From assembly GCF_000983115.1 (NCBI RefSeq), contig NZ_CGIH01000026.1, forward strand, positions 112,564 to 176,563: DNA of 64,000 nucleotides, read 5' to 3'. The first letter of the stretch is position 1. Every line of letters begins with the position of its first letter. The position numbers and the translations under genes were made by a program. Origin of the DNA: Syntrophomonas zehnderi OL-4 (GTDB lineage: Bacteria > Bacillota > Syntrophomonadia > Syntrophomonadales > Syntrophomonadaceae). A model generated the notes under the pieces. That model was not told where the DNA came from and did not search any database. It saw only the letters and a list, made by a program, of their open reading frames with translations. Shown here in pieces: positions 53,085 through 61,489 of the stretch.

Positions 53085-54929
53085 ATGTGCGGAATCAGCG
53101 GCTGGATAGACTGGGAAAAGAATTTGACCGGAGAGGTACAAATAGTGCAGGCCATGACCCGCAGCCTGGCACATCGGGGGCCAGATGCAGAAGAATTAAA
53201 GATCTTCCCTCATGCCGCTTTAGGGCATCGTCGCCTGATCGTTGTAGACCCGGCAGGCGGACGGCAGCCCATGAGCCGGGAGCGAGCCGGAAACGTATAT
53301 ACAATCGTCTATAACGGAGAGTTATACAACACAGCCGACCTGCGCCGGGAACTAAATGCCTATGGATGTACCTTTCAAAGTAATAATTCTGATACGGAAA
53401 TTTTGTTACTGGCATACATGTATTGGGGCCCGGCATGTGTGGATAAATTAAATGGAATTTTTGCCTTTGCTATCTGGGATGAAGAGTCGCAAAGTCTGTT
53501 TATGGCACGTGACCGCTTGGGGGTAAAACCTCTGTTTTATACCCAGTCCGGTCAGGGCCTGCTTTTTGCTTCCGAATTAAAAGCTTTGCTGGTTCATCCA
53601 GCGGTTCATCCTTATATTGATAGTGAAGGGTTGGCTGAACTGCTGGTTATGGGGCCTTCCCGGACACCCGGTCAAGGAATATTTTGCGGTATTAAGGAGT
53701 TAAAACCGGGTCATTGCCTGTTTTTTAACCGCTCTGGTTTGCGGATACAACGCTATTGGGAATTAGACAGTCACCCCCATGAAGACGATTTGGCTAAAAC
53801 GGTTGCCACCGTCCGAGAATTATTTATAGACAGCGTTAGGCGGCAATTGGTTGCCGACGTTCCGGTTGGTACGCTCTTATCCGGGGGGCTGGACTCCAGC
53901 GCGATTACAGCGGTGGCCGCCCAGGAATTTCGGCAGACCGGCCGGGTTCTTAATACTTTTTCGGTTGATTATCTGGGTAATGAGGATCACTTTCGCCCTA
54001 ATGCGTTTCAACCCGATGCTGACGCCGCCTGGGTAGGAACCGTTGCCGACTATCTTCAAACTAAACATAATAATATTAAAATTGACAACCTTGAACTTGC
54101 CAGGGCATTGGAAAATGCCCTGTATGCCAATGATCTGCCGGGTATGGCAGATATTGATGCTTCTCTCTACCTGTTTTGTGTCCAGATAAAAAAACAAGTT
54201 ACAGTTGCTCTATCAGGGGAATGTGCTGATGAAATCTTCGGCGGTTACCCCTGGTTTTTTAATCAGCAGACGTTGTCCCAGGACAGCTTTCCTTGGATAC
54301 GGATGATGGAGGAGAGAATCCAAATGCTGTCTCCAGAGATTATAGCTTTGATTAAGCCGCGTGAGTACCTGGCTGATCGCTATCGGGAAGCGGTTGCGGA
54401 AATGCCTGGTCTGGTTGGAGAAGATAAAGCAGCCGCACGAATACGGCGGATGTTTTATCTTAATATTACTCGCTTCATGCCTACCCTGCTGGAGCGCAAG
54501 GATCGTATGAGTATGGCCTGCGGACTTGAAGTAAGGGTACCCTTTAGTGATCATCGGCTTTTGGAGTATGTGTGGAATGTTCCCTGGGAAATAAAAACCT
54601 GCAACAATATGCCCAAGGGCTTGTTTCGGCAAGCCGTGATAGGTTTGCTGCCTGAAAAAGTTCTGGCACGTCCGAAAAGCCCTTATCCCAAAACCCATAA
54701 TCCCGATTATCTGATGCTTATGCGGGAATTCGTTAACGATATATTAAATAAACCCTCCGCTCCGCTCTTAAACCTTATTCATCCTGCCGCAGTAAAGGAG
54801 AGATTAACCTCTTCACGACCAATCATGCCCCAGCCCTGGTTTGGGCAATTAATGGGCGAAGCCCAGTATTTAGCTTATTTGATCCTGTTAAACAGCTGGC
54901 TGGATAAATATCGGGTGCAGATTAAGTGA
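53085..54929 (+). CDS. asnB: asparagine synthase (glutamine-hydrolysing)
   Basis: Makes asparagine from aspartate using glutamine nitrogen. The N-terminal nucleophile Cys2 is exposed after Met removal (MCGISGW). The class II glutaminase has RGPDAEE, HRRLIVVDP and YNGELYN; the synthase domain has the PP-loop SGGLDSSAI near residue 265 and ALSGECADEIFGGYPWF. At 614 residues it resembles AsnB of the long type. The ATG lies 8 bases after GGAGAG. It is one of five leader-controlled genes in the nitrogen block. Confidence 0.94.
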   Translation: MCGISGWIDWEKNLTGEVQIVQAMTRSLAHRGPDAEELKIFPHAALGHRRLIVVDPAGGRQPMSRERAGNVYTIVYNGELYNTADLRRELNAYGCTFQSNNSDTEILLLAYMYWGPACVDKLNGIFAFAIWDEESQSLFMARDRLGVKPLFYTQSGQGLLFASELKALLVHPAVHPYIDSEGLAELLVMGPSRTPGQGIFCGIKELKPGHCLFFNRSGLRIQRYWELDSHPHEDDLAKTVATVRELFIDSVRRQLVADVPVGTLLSGGLDSSAITAVAAQEFRQTGRVLNTFSVDYLGNEDHFRPNAFQPDADAAWVGTVADYLQTKHNNIKIDNLELARALENALYANDLPGMADIDASLYLFCVQIKKQVTVALSGECADEIFGGYPWFFNQQTLSQDSFPWIRMMEERIQMLSPEIIALIKPREYLADRYREAVAEMPGLVGEDKAAARIRRMFYLNITRFMPTLLERKDRMSMACGLEVRVPFSDHRLLEYVWNVPWEIKTCNNMPKGLFRQAVIGLLPEKVLARPKSPYPKTHNPDYLMLMREFVNDILNKPSAPLLNLIHPAAVKERLTSSRPIMPQPWFGQLMGEAQYLAYLILLNSWLDKYRVQIK

Positions 54930-55056
54930 GGTAATCTTAGTATTTTTTCAGGTATACAATATTCCTGAGCGCAACTACTTGTTAAGCGAAAAGAAGGGCG
55001 GTAGAATGAACTCGTAGCCAACGTAAGCTGTGTTTTAAAATTCGATATTGGGAAAC

Positions 55057-55126
55057 GGGACATAGGCGTCCTTAGGTTGAAGTTGCGGCACTGATCCGGA
55101 TGAACTTTATCTTAAGGCGCTTTTTT
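55057..55126 (+). promoter_or_regulatory. ANTAR-gene leader: hexaloop hairpin overlapping a terminator
   Basis: GGGAC (55057-55061) and GTCCT (55068-55072) close the loop ATAGGC. The terminator uses GCGTCCTTAG (from 55066) with CTTAAGGCGC (55111-55120), around an inner AGTT/AACT and CGG/CCG stem, then six T residues. This puts the regulator gene, and glnA behind it, under the same control (autoregulation). The 267-base gap after asnB holds no other gene. Confidence 0.68.
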
Positions 55127-55196
55127 GTGCCTAAAACCAGGAGCCGAAACACGGACTGTTATTGGCGGGCAGTATAGCAACAAGGAGGTGATGCTT

Positions 55197-55772
55197 TTGG
55201 GTGGGAAGATTATTATAGCCAGTGCTTCGGTTCCGGAAAAAAAATTTCTCAACGATTCTTTAGTTCGGGCCGGTCACCACGTAATAGCCGAAAGCAACAA
55301 CATGAGTCATGCGTTCAGGCGAACCCGCTCACTTGACTGCGACCTGGTTATTGTGGATAACAATCTGGACGGCGGCAAGGGCTTAAAAACAGCATCTATT
55401 ATCAGTGAGGATCATTTAGCCGCGGTATTATTATTGGTTGACGGTGAGATGTTTCCCGCAACCAAAAGCTTCCATTATCTTATACGGCCTATATATTACA
55501 ATACCTTGATACCTGCGGTTGAAGCTGCTCTCTGGCACTGGCAAAGAGAACTGGCGATGCAGGAGCAGATTAGAACCCTGGAAGAAAAGCTCAAAACTCG
55601 CAAACTCTTGGATAGAGCCAAAGGAATCTTAATCGACAAGCTAAAACTCAGTGAAAACGAAGCCCATCATTTTATCCAAAGGGAAGCCATGAACTCAGGC
55701 TCTACCCTAAGACAGATTGCGACCGAGATTATTAACCAGGAGCAGAAAATAAAGCCAATCGATTCTAATTAA
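55197..55772 (+). CDS. ANTAR-domain RNA-binding antiterminator with degenerate receiver
   Basis: A receiver-like domain (about 4-117) leads through a coiled coil (about 118-136) to a C-terminal ANTAR domain (about 131-182: KLLDRAKGILIDKLKLSENEAHHFIQ...LRQIATEII). ANTAR proteins bind hexaloop RNA hairpins and prevent termination. The receiver keeps an Asp at the phosphorylation position (VIVD54) but lacks the N-terminal acidic pair (IIIASASV) and has RP instead of KP, so normal two-component phosphorylation is doubtful. No histidine kinase is adjacent. The start is TTG 55197 (8 bases after AAGGAGG) or ATG 55191. glnA follows 24 bases later. Confidence 0.9.
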   Translation: MGGKIIIASASVPEKKFLNDSLVRAGHHVIAESNNMSHAFRRTRSLDCDLVIVDNNLDGGKGLKTASIISEDHLAAVLLLVDGEMFPATKSFHYLIRPIYYNTLIPAVEAALWHWQRELAMQEQIRTLEEKLKTRKLLDRAKGILIDKLKLSENEAHHFIQREAMNSGSTLRQIATEIINQEQKIKPIDSN

Positions 55773-55796
55773 TAAATTTGGGGAGGAGAATATCAT

Positions 55797-57137
55797 ATGA
55801 TTAAAGACAAAAAACTTGAAGTTATGGAAAAGGTTAGAGACAATGGGGTTCGCTTTATTAGACTTCAATTTACAGATATAGGCGGGATTTTGAAAAATGT
55901 AGCTATTCCGGTAAGCCAATTGGATAAGGCCCTGGACGGAGAATTGATGTTTGACGGATCTTCCATATCCGGATTTACCGAGATTGAAGAGTCCGATATG
56001 TACCTGGTTCCTGATCCCGATACATTCACGATTTTCCCATGGCGTCCCAGCAATGGTGCCGTAGCTCGCCTGATATGCGATGTCTATACCCCGCATCCCA
56101 ACCATGCCCCTTTTATTGGTGATCCACGCACTAATCTTAAGAGGATTATCAAGGAAGCAGCCGATATGGGATTTGTTATGAATGCCGGGCCTGAGGGTGA
56201 GTTTTTTCTCTTCCTGGTCGATGAACAAGGGCATCCAGCTTTAAATACCCAGGATATGGCCGGTTATTTTGATCTGGCCCCGGTTGATTTAGGTGAAGAC
56301 GCTCGTCGGGATATGGTATGTACACTTGAAGACATGGGCTTTGAGATTGAAGCCTCTCATCATGAAGTAGCACCCGGACAGCATGAAATCGATTTCAAAT
56401 ACGGGCCGGTGGACAAGATTGCCGATGATATCCAGACCTACAAACTGGTTGTACGTTCCATAGCCGAGCGTCACGGGCTGCATGCTACCTTTATGGCTAA
56501 ACCAATTGCCGGTATTAACGGTTCCGGGATGCATACCCATCAGTCCCTTTTTAACCTGCAGGGGGAAAATGTTTTCTATGCACCCGATAAACCATACCAA
56601 CTTAGCGATTTAGCCCGCTGGTATATGGGCGGAATCATGAAGCATGCCCGGGCGTTAACGGCCATCACTAATCCGACCATCAATTCTTACAAACGTCTGG
56701 TGCCCGGTTATGAGGCACCGGTATACATTGCCTGGTCGGAAAAAAATCGCAGCTGTTTGATCCGGGTTCCGGCCAAACGCGGCTTATCCACCCGTATAGA
56801 GGTTCGTCATCCCGACCCCACCTGCAATCCTTACCTGGCGATGGCCGTTATGCTTGCCGCCGGACTTGACGGGGTAAAAAACCAGATTGAGCCACCGGCT
56901 CCGGTAGATGCCAATATATATCACATGACCCAGCAGGAACGCGACCGGGCAGGTATTGCCAGCCTACCTGGCTCCCTTCTGGAAGCCCTGGCTGAGCTGG
57001 AAAAAGATGAGGTTATTAAGGATGCCCTGGGCGAACACATCCTCAGTCACTTTTTAGCCACCAAGAAAGCTGAATGGGAACGCTACCGGCTGGAAGTGCA
57101 CCCCTGGGAAATCAATGAATACTTACGGTTATTCTAG
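55797..57137 (+). CDS. glnA: glutamine synthetase type I (alpha form)
   Basis: Assimilates ammonia into glutamine. The latch-like start [13 protein letters not shown], the DGSSISGF motif, the metal/ATP segment [26 protein letters not shown], and the Glu-flap region [23 protein letters not shown] are all present. At 446 residues without the adenylylation-site insertion it is the GSI-alpha type, regulated by feedback inhibition rather than adenylylation. GGGGAGGAG precedes the ATG. It lies 24 bases after the ANTAR gene, with no separate leader, and 34 bases before the glutamate synthase genes, so ANTAR-glnA-glutamate synthase is probably one operon. Confidence 0.96.
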   Translation: MIKDKKLEVMEKVRDNGVRFIRLQFTDIGGILKNVAIPVSQLDKALDGELMFDGSSISGFTEIEESDMYLVPDPDTFTIFPWRPSNGAVARLICDVYTPHPNHAPFIGDPRTNLKRIIKEAADMGFVMNAGPEGEFFLFLVDEQGHPALNTQDMAGYFDLAPVDLGEDARRDMVCTLEDMGFEIEASHHEVAPGQHEIDFKYGPVDKIADDIQTYKLVVRSIAERHGLHATFMAKPIAGINGSGMHTHQSLFNLQGENVFYAPDKPYQLSDLARWYMGGIMKHARALTAITNPTINSYKRLVPGYEAPVYIAWSEKNRSCLIRVPAKRGLSTRIEVRHPDPTCNPYLAMAVMLAAGLDGVKNQIEPPAPVDANIYHMTQQERDRAGIASLPGSLLEALAELEKDEVIKDALGEHILSHFLATKKAEWERYRLEVHPWEINEYLRLF

Positions 57138-57171
57138 CCTGGGATAAATTTACAGAAGGAGGGAAGTGCGG

Positions 57172-58293
57172 ATGTTGCTCAATGAGGGGCAGGTAAGAAT
57201 ACCTAGCGGTTGCGCTATAGCCGGTATTATTAACCGGCAAGGACAGGGTTTCGGAGGCGGAAAAATAATTGATTGCATTGCGAATATGCACCAACGTTCC
57301 AACGGTCTGGGAGGCGGGTTCGCGGCATATGGAATATACCCTGGATTTGCAGAATACTATGCCCTGCATATCTATTTTGACTGCAAAGAATCGCGCAATG
57401 ATTGTGAAAGATATTTAACCAAAAATTTTAATATTCGCCTGCAGGAGCCGGTTCCGGTCAGGAAACAGGCCCGGGTGAACAACGCACCTATTATATGGCG
57501 GTATTTCGCACAGCCTAAAGAAGAATGCCTGGCATACACTCAATTGGATGAACATGAATTCACAGCCCGGGCCGTAATGCATATCAATGCTGCCATCCCC
57601 GGAGCCTTTGTGGCTTCCAGCGGACATAATATGGGTGCCTTTAAAGGGGTTGGTTATCCCGAAGATATCGGAGAGTTTTTCCGCCTGGAAGATTATCAGG
57701 CATATCTTTGGACGGCTCACGGACGTTTTCCCACCAATACGCCGGGTTGGTGGGGGGGAGCCCATCCCTTCACTCTCTTAGAATGGTCGGTTGTGCATAA
57801 TGGAGAGATATCATCTTATGATGCCAATCAGCGTTTTCTACAAATGCATGAATACCGGTGCACTCTGCAGACCGATACGGAAGTCATCACCTATAGCTTC
57901 GATCTTTTGATGAGAAAAGAGCGGTTTAATCTGGCTGAAACTATAAGTGTTATCGCGGCTCCATTTTGGAGTGACATAAACGATGAAAGGATCAAGCGGC
58001 TCCGCCGGATTTATGGAGGTCTCCTGCTTAATGGCCCCTTTTCCATCATCGTTGCCACCGGGAACGGGCTTATTGCTGTTAATGATCGGATTAAATTACG
58101 CCCTTTGGTGGCTGCCCGCAAGGGGGAATTTCTGTATGTAGCCAGTGAAGAGTCCGCTATCCGGGTCGTAGAAGCCCATCCTGATGAAATATGGTCTCCG
58201 GGAGGCGGAGAACCAGTCATCGGGTTGCTGGCTGATCGGGAGAATTTGCTTGATTTAGCACCCCATAATGATTCCATCGCCCGGCCGGCATAG
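57172..58293 (+). CDS. glutamate synthase, class II glutaminase subunit (split GltB domain 1)
   Basis: Corresponds to the N-terminal amidotransferase domain of GltB as a separate protein. The nucleophile is probably Cys14 in RIPSGCAIAGIINR, so a 13-residue propeptide must be removed to expose it. MHQRSNGLGGGFAAYG, HGRFPTNT and the EWSVVHNGEISSYD segment complete the glutaminase site. At 373 residues it is free-standing, as in archaeal-type GltB1. ATG 57172 is 9 bases after GGAGG. The next gene supplies the FMN synthase domain. It would hydrolyse glutamine and pass ammonia to that subunit. Confidence 0.87.
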   Translation: MLLNEGQVRIPSGCAIAGIINRQGQGFGGGKIIDCIANMHQRSNGLGGGFAAYGIYPGFAEYYALHIYFDCKESRNDCERYLTKNFNIRLQEPVPVRKQARVNNAPIIWRYFAQPKEECLAYTQLDEHEFTARAVMHINAAIPGAFVASSGHNMGAFKGVGYPEDIGEFFRLEDYQAYLWTAHGRFPTNTPGWWGGAHPFTLLEWSVVHNGEISSYDANQRFLQMHEYRCTLQTDTEVITYSFDLLMRKERFNLAETISVIAAPFWSDINDERIKRLRRIYGGLLLNGPFSIIVATGNGLIAVNDRIKLRPLVAARKGEFLYVASEESAIRVVEAHPDEIWSPGGGEPVIGLLADRENLLDLAPHNDSIARPA

Positions 58294-58307
58294 GGGAGGG
58301 ATAGGAT

Positions 58308-59783
58308 ATGGCCCATAATATAATGATGCCTGCTTTTAAAGTGCAAAGGGATGAAGAACGCTGTATTCGGTGCGGGGTTTGTGTCCGTCAATGCGCCAAT
58401 AACGTTCACAATTTAGATGAGGATGGCTGGATGTGGGTACAGGATGATAAATGCGTAGCCTGTCATCGCTGCGCAGTTCTTTGTCCTACCCGGGCATTAA
58501 ACATTATTGAATATCCGCTTGACTTTCGGGGCAACCAGCATTGGACCCCCGCAAGTATTCGTGAGATATACGCCCAGGCTCAAAGCGGCGGGGTTTTGCT
58601 CAGCGGAATGGGAAACCCGCGCACATACAAGAACTATTTTGATCATTTGTTGATCAATGCCAGCCAGGTAACCAATCCTTCCATTGACCCACTTAGGGAG
58701 CCTATGGAAATGACCACCTATCTGGGCAATAAAAATCATCATAGCTGCGGGGAGAAGCCGCAGCTTAAGCTGGATATTCCCCTGATGTTTTCCGCCATGT
58801 CTTTTGGTTCTGTCAGCATCAATGTCCATAAGTCGTTGGCGGTTGCCGCCAAATCTCTGGGAACTTTTTGGAATACCGGTGAAGGGGGACTTCATCCTGA
58901 TCTGCTCGATTTTGGCAGAGGAGCCATCGTACAAGTAGCTTCAGGCCGTTTTGGGGTTCACCCGGATTATCTTGACAATTCAGCCGCTGTAGAGATAAAA
59001 ATCGGACAAGGCGCCAAGCCTGGGATTGGCGGACACCTCCCCGGCGAAAAGGTAAGTCAGGATGTATCGCTGGCCAGGATGATTCCAGCCTGGTCAGATG
59101 CGATATCTCCTGCACCGCATCATGATATTTATTCCATAGAGGATCTGGCGCAATTGATTGAGACTCTAAAAGTTGCCACCCGTTTCGAAAAACCCATCGC
59201 CGTCAAGGTAGCCGCAGTCCATAATATCACGGCGATTGCATCTGGTGTAGTCAGAGCCGGTGCGGATATTTTGGTTATCGATGGTTTTCGTGGTGGTACT
59301 GGCGCCGCGCCAATGCGTATCCGTGATAACGTAGGTATTCCGGTGGAGATGGCTTTGGCTCAGGTGGACAGTCGCCTGCGAGATGAAGGCATACGTTCAC
59401 AAACCTCCCTGGTAATCAGCGGCGGTATAAGAAACAGTGCCGATGTCATGAAAGCCATAGCCCTGGGTGCTGATGCCGTCTATATAGCAACTGCCGCGCT
59501 AATAGCATTAGGCTGCCATATGTGTCAGATGTGTTTTACTGGCCTATGCAATTGGGGCATCGCCACCACCCGTCCAGATTTAACCAAACGTTTAAATCCT
59601 CACCTGGGCAGCGAGCGGGCCATTAACCTCCTGGCCGCCTGGAAGCATGAAATGATGGAGATGATGGGCGGCATGGGTATTAACGCCATAGAGAGTCTGC
59701 GAGGCAACCGCTTAATGCTGCGGGGAATCGGTTTAAGCAAGGAAGAACTGGGTCTGCTGGGAGTAAAAGGGGTTGGAGAGTAG
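58308..59783 (+). CDS. glutamate synthase, FMN/Fe-S catalytic subunit (split GltB domain 2)
   Basis: Central synthase domain that reduces 2-iminoglutarate. The N-terminal two [4Fe-4S] motifs (CIRCGVCVRQC and CVACHRCAVLCP, about residues 21-64) feed electrons to the FMN barrel (about 130-480). Landmarks are MFSAMSFGSVS, GTFWNTGEGG, KIGQGAKPGIGGHLPGEKV, DGFRGGTGAAP and the 3Fe-4S-type GCHMCQMCFTGLCNWGIAT (C-x5-C-x4-C plus one extra Cys). This ferredoxin-fused, stand-alone layout matches archaeal-type GltB2. It lies 14 bases after the glutaminase gene. Confidence 0.9.
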   Translation: MAHNIMMPAFKVQRDEERCIRCGVCVRQCANNVHNLDEDGWMWVQDDKCVACHRCAVLCPTRALNIIEYPLDFRGNQHWTPASIREIYAQAQSGGVLLSGMGNPRTYKNYFDHLLINASQVTNPSIDPLREPMEMTTYLGNKNHHSCGEKPQLKLDIPLMFSAMSFGSVSINVHKSLAVAAKSLGTFWNTGEGGLHPDLLDFGRGAIVQVASGRFGVHPDYLDNSAAVEIKIGQGAKPGIGGHLPGEKVSQDVSLARMIPAWSDAISPAPHHDIYSIEDLAQLIETLKVATRFEKPIAVKVAAVHNITAIASGVVRAGADILVIDGFRGGTGAAPMRIRDNVGIPVEMALAQVDSRLRDEGIRSQTSLVISGGIRNSADVMKAIALGADAVYIATAALIALGCHMCQMCFTGLCNWGIATTRPDLTKRLNPHLGSERAINLLAAWKHEMMEMMGGMGINAIESLRGNRLMLRGIGLSKEELGLLGVKGVGE

Positions 59784-59792
59784 GTGATTACG

Positions 59793-60218
59793 ATGAAAGT
59801 AGTGGCATGGACAGAATATTGTTTAGGCTGCGGTCTTTGCGAAATATACTGTGCAGCGCAACATGACGGATACAATGGCAATGTGTTGAAAATATTTAAA
59901 AAAGGTCGCCCCATGCACCGATCCAGACTACTGAAGGCAGAGCAAGGCACCTGGTTAAATACCTGTATGCATTGTACCCATGCCCCTTGTATAAACGGAT
60001 GTATCAGCGGGGCTATCAAACGCGATCCGAACGGTATAGTGTATGTGGATTATGAACGCTGTGTAGGGTGTTACAGTTGTGTAATGCTTTGCCCCCATGG
60101 ACACGTACGTCCCTGGTCCGAAAGACATCAGGTGCTTAAATGTGATTTGTGCCGGGATACCGGACTGCCGTCCTGTGTGGCCAACTGCCCCAATGGCGCG
60201 CTGCAGTTAGTTGATTAG
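59793..60218 (+). CDS. polyferredoxin-like electron carrier (16 cluster-type cysteines)
   Basis: Four cysteine clusters of [4Fe-4S] type can be read: C-x2-C-x2-C-x3-C near residue 10, C-x2-C-x4-C-x3-C near 55, C-x2-C-x2-C-x3-C-P near 93, and C-x2-C-x7-C-x3-C-P near 120. This HycB/DmsB-like pattern predicts four clusters in about 142 residues. Its place between the FMN subunit and a flavin oxidoreductase suggests it wires NAD(P)H or ferredoxin electrons to glutamate synthase. ATG 59793 has AGGTGAT close upstream; an in-frame GTG is at 59784. Confidence 0.85.
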   Translation: MKVVAWTEYCLGCGLCEIYCAAQHDGYNGNVLKIFKKGRPMHRSRLLKAEQGTWLNTCMHCTHAPCINGCISGAIKRDPNGIVYVDYERCVGCYSCVMLCPHGHVRPWSERHQVLKCDLCRDTGLPSCVANCPNGALQLVD

Positions 60219-60232
60219 GAGGTTTGAACCAT

Positions 60233-61489
60233 ATGAGATATGTCATTATTGGCGGCTGTATTGCAGCTATGGGAGCAGTGGAGGGCATTAGGAGCATTGA
60301 TAAAAAGGGGAGTATAACCATATTAGATGGCGAACAAAGAGGTGTCTATTCCCGCCCCTTAATTTCTTATTATTTGGCCCAGCCAGATAGGTTTAAAAAC
60401 CTTGCTTATCGTAGTGCTGAGTATCTGGATCACCACGGTGTAGACGTAATGAAGGGATGGGCCGTACAGATTGACCGCAGCAGACGCGAGGTGGTTTTAC
60501 ACGACGGGCAGATTATTTCCTATGATCGTTTGCTGATTGCAACCGGTGCAGCTCCTTTTATTCCCGATATATCCGGGATAAAAGCACCTTGGGTGAAAAC
60601 TTTTTATACAATTGCCGATGTTGAGGCCTTGGATAGTATCCTGACAAAAGGGCACAACGCTTTAATCATTGGTTCAGGATTAATCGGGATGAAAGCAGCT
60701 GAATCCTTGCGGCAAAGGGGTCTGAATGTAAGCGTTATTGAGAAGGAAAGGCATATCCTGCCCCGAATTTTAAGTCCAGAGTCTGCCAACATGGTTAATT
60801 GCCTGCTGAATGAAGCAGGCATAAAGACCCAATGCGGGGAGGAACTGACGGCTGTAAATGAAAACCAGGCGAATTTTGCCAGTGGACTATGTCTGCCTGT
60901 GGACATATTAGTCCTGGCTATGGGAACTAAACCGCATATAGAATTGGCTATGGATGCCGGGTTAAAGGTTAACCAGGGAATTATGGTTGATGAATATTTG
61001 CAAACCAGTGACGAAAACATTTATGCCGCCGGGGATGTTATCGAGACTCGCAATATTATTACCGGCACGAGCGAGATAATGGCACTTCTTCCTCTGGCTC
61101 ACCGGGAAGGCTATTTGGCTGGGGTTAATATGGCTGGCAGCAAGTCGTGTGCCTATGAAGGCGGCATTTTTATGAATTCTTTAAACATACTGGGTATCAG
61201 TATTTGTTCGGCAGGCAGCCTGCCTCGAGCCGAGACAGAATTCCTGGTATGGCAGGAGGATCATAAATATCTGCAGATATTTTTGGATGGGGATTTTTTA
61301 TGCAAATATATTGCTGTTAACCTGCCGGAAGTAACCGGCCCATTAACCAACACAATTGCTGACAAAATTAGGATAGAAAAACGCCTCTGGCAGCATTTTA
61401 TGACTTCTCCGACATTATCAGCGTTTCCTGATGTATATTGGCAGAAACTTAGGAAGGAGGCCAATTATGACTATAATAAATGCAGCTGA
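60233..61489 (+). CDS. NAD(P)H/FAD-dependent oxidoreductase of the glutamate synthase cluster
   Basis: Pyridine-nucleotide-disulfide-like flavoprotein. The FAD-binding Rossmann start is YVIIGGCIAAMGAVEGIR (slightly unusual, Cys within the Gly-rich loop). The second nucleotide-binding site is ALIIGSGLIGMKAAESLRQRG near residue 145, and NIYAAGDVIE marks the FAD ribityl contact. There is no CxxxxC redox disulfide, so it resembles nitrite-reductase or NADH-rubredoxin oxidoreductase relatives. It probably takes electrons from NAD(P)H for the polyferredoxin and FMN subunit. GGAGG precedes ATG 60233. It overlaps the next gene by 23 bases. Confidence 0.85.
   Translation: MRYVIIGGCIAAMGAVEGIRSIDKKGSITILDGEQRGVYSRPLISYYLAQPDRFKNLAYRSAEYLDHHGVDVMKGWAVQIDRSRREVVLHDGQIISYDRLLIATGAAPFIPDISGIKAPWVKTFYTIADVEALDSILTKGHNALIIGSGLIGMKAAESLRQRGLNVSVIEKERHILPRILSPESANMVNCLLNEAGIKTQCGEELTAVNENQANFASGLCLPVDILVLAMGTKPHIELAMDAGLKVNQGIMVDEYLQTSDENIYAAGDVIETRNIITGTSEIMALLPLAHREGYLAGVNMAGSKSCAYEGGIFMNSLNILGISICSAGSLPRAETEFLVWQEDHKYLQIFLDGDFLCKYIAVNLPEVTGPLTNTIADKIRIEKRLWQHFMTSPTLSAFPDVYWQKLRKEANYDYNKCS

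Noticed and set aside
53877-54698. Two minus-strand frames of 106 and 161 codons opposite asnB
   Set aside because: They are shadows of asnB codon usage without ribosome-binding sites or recognisable protein features.
55081-55110. Shared CGGCACTGAT segment in the asnB and ANTAR upstream regions as a second recognition hairpin
   Set aside because: The ten-base match is real, but it lies upstream of the hexaloop in one leader and downstream in the other, and the closing pairs are mismatched.
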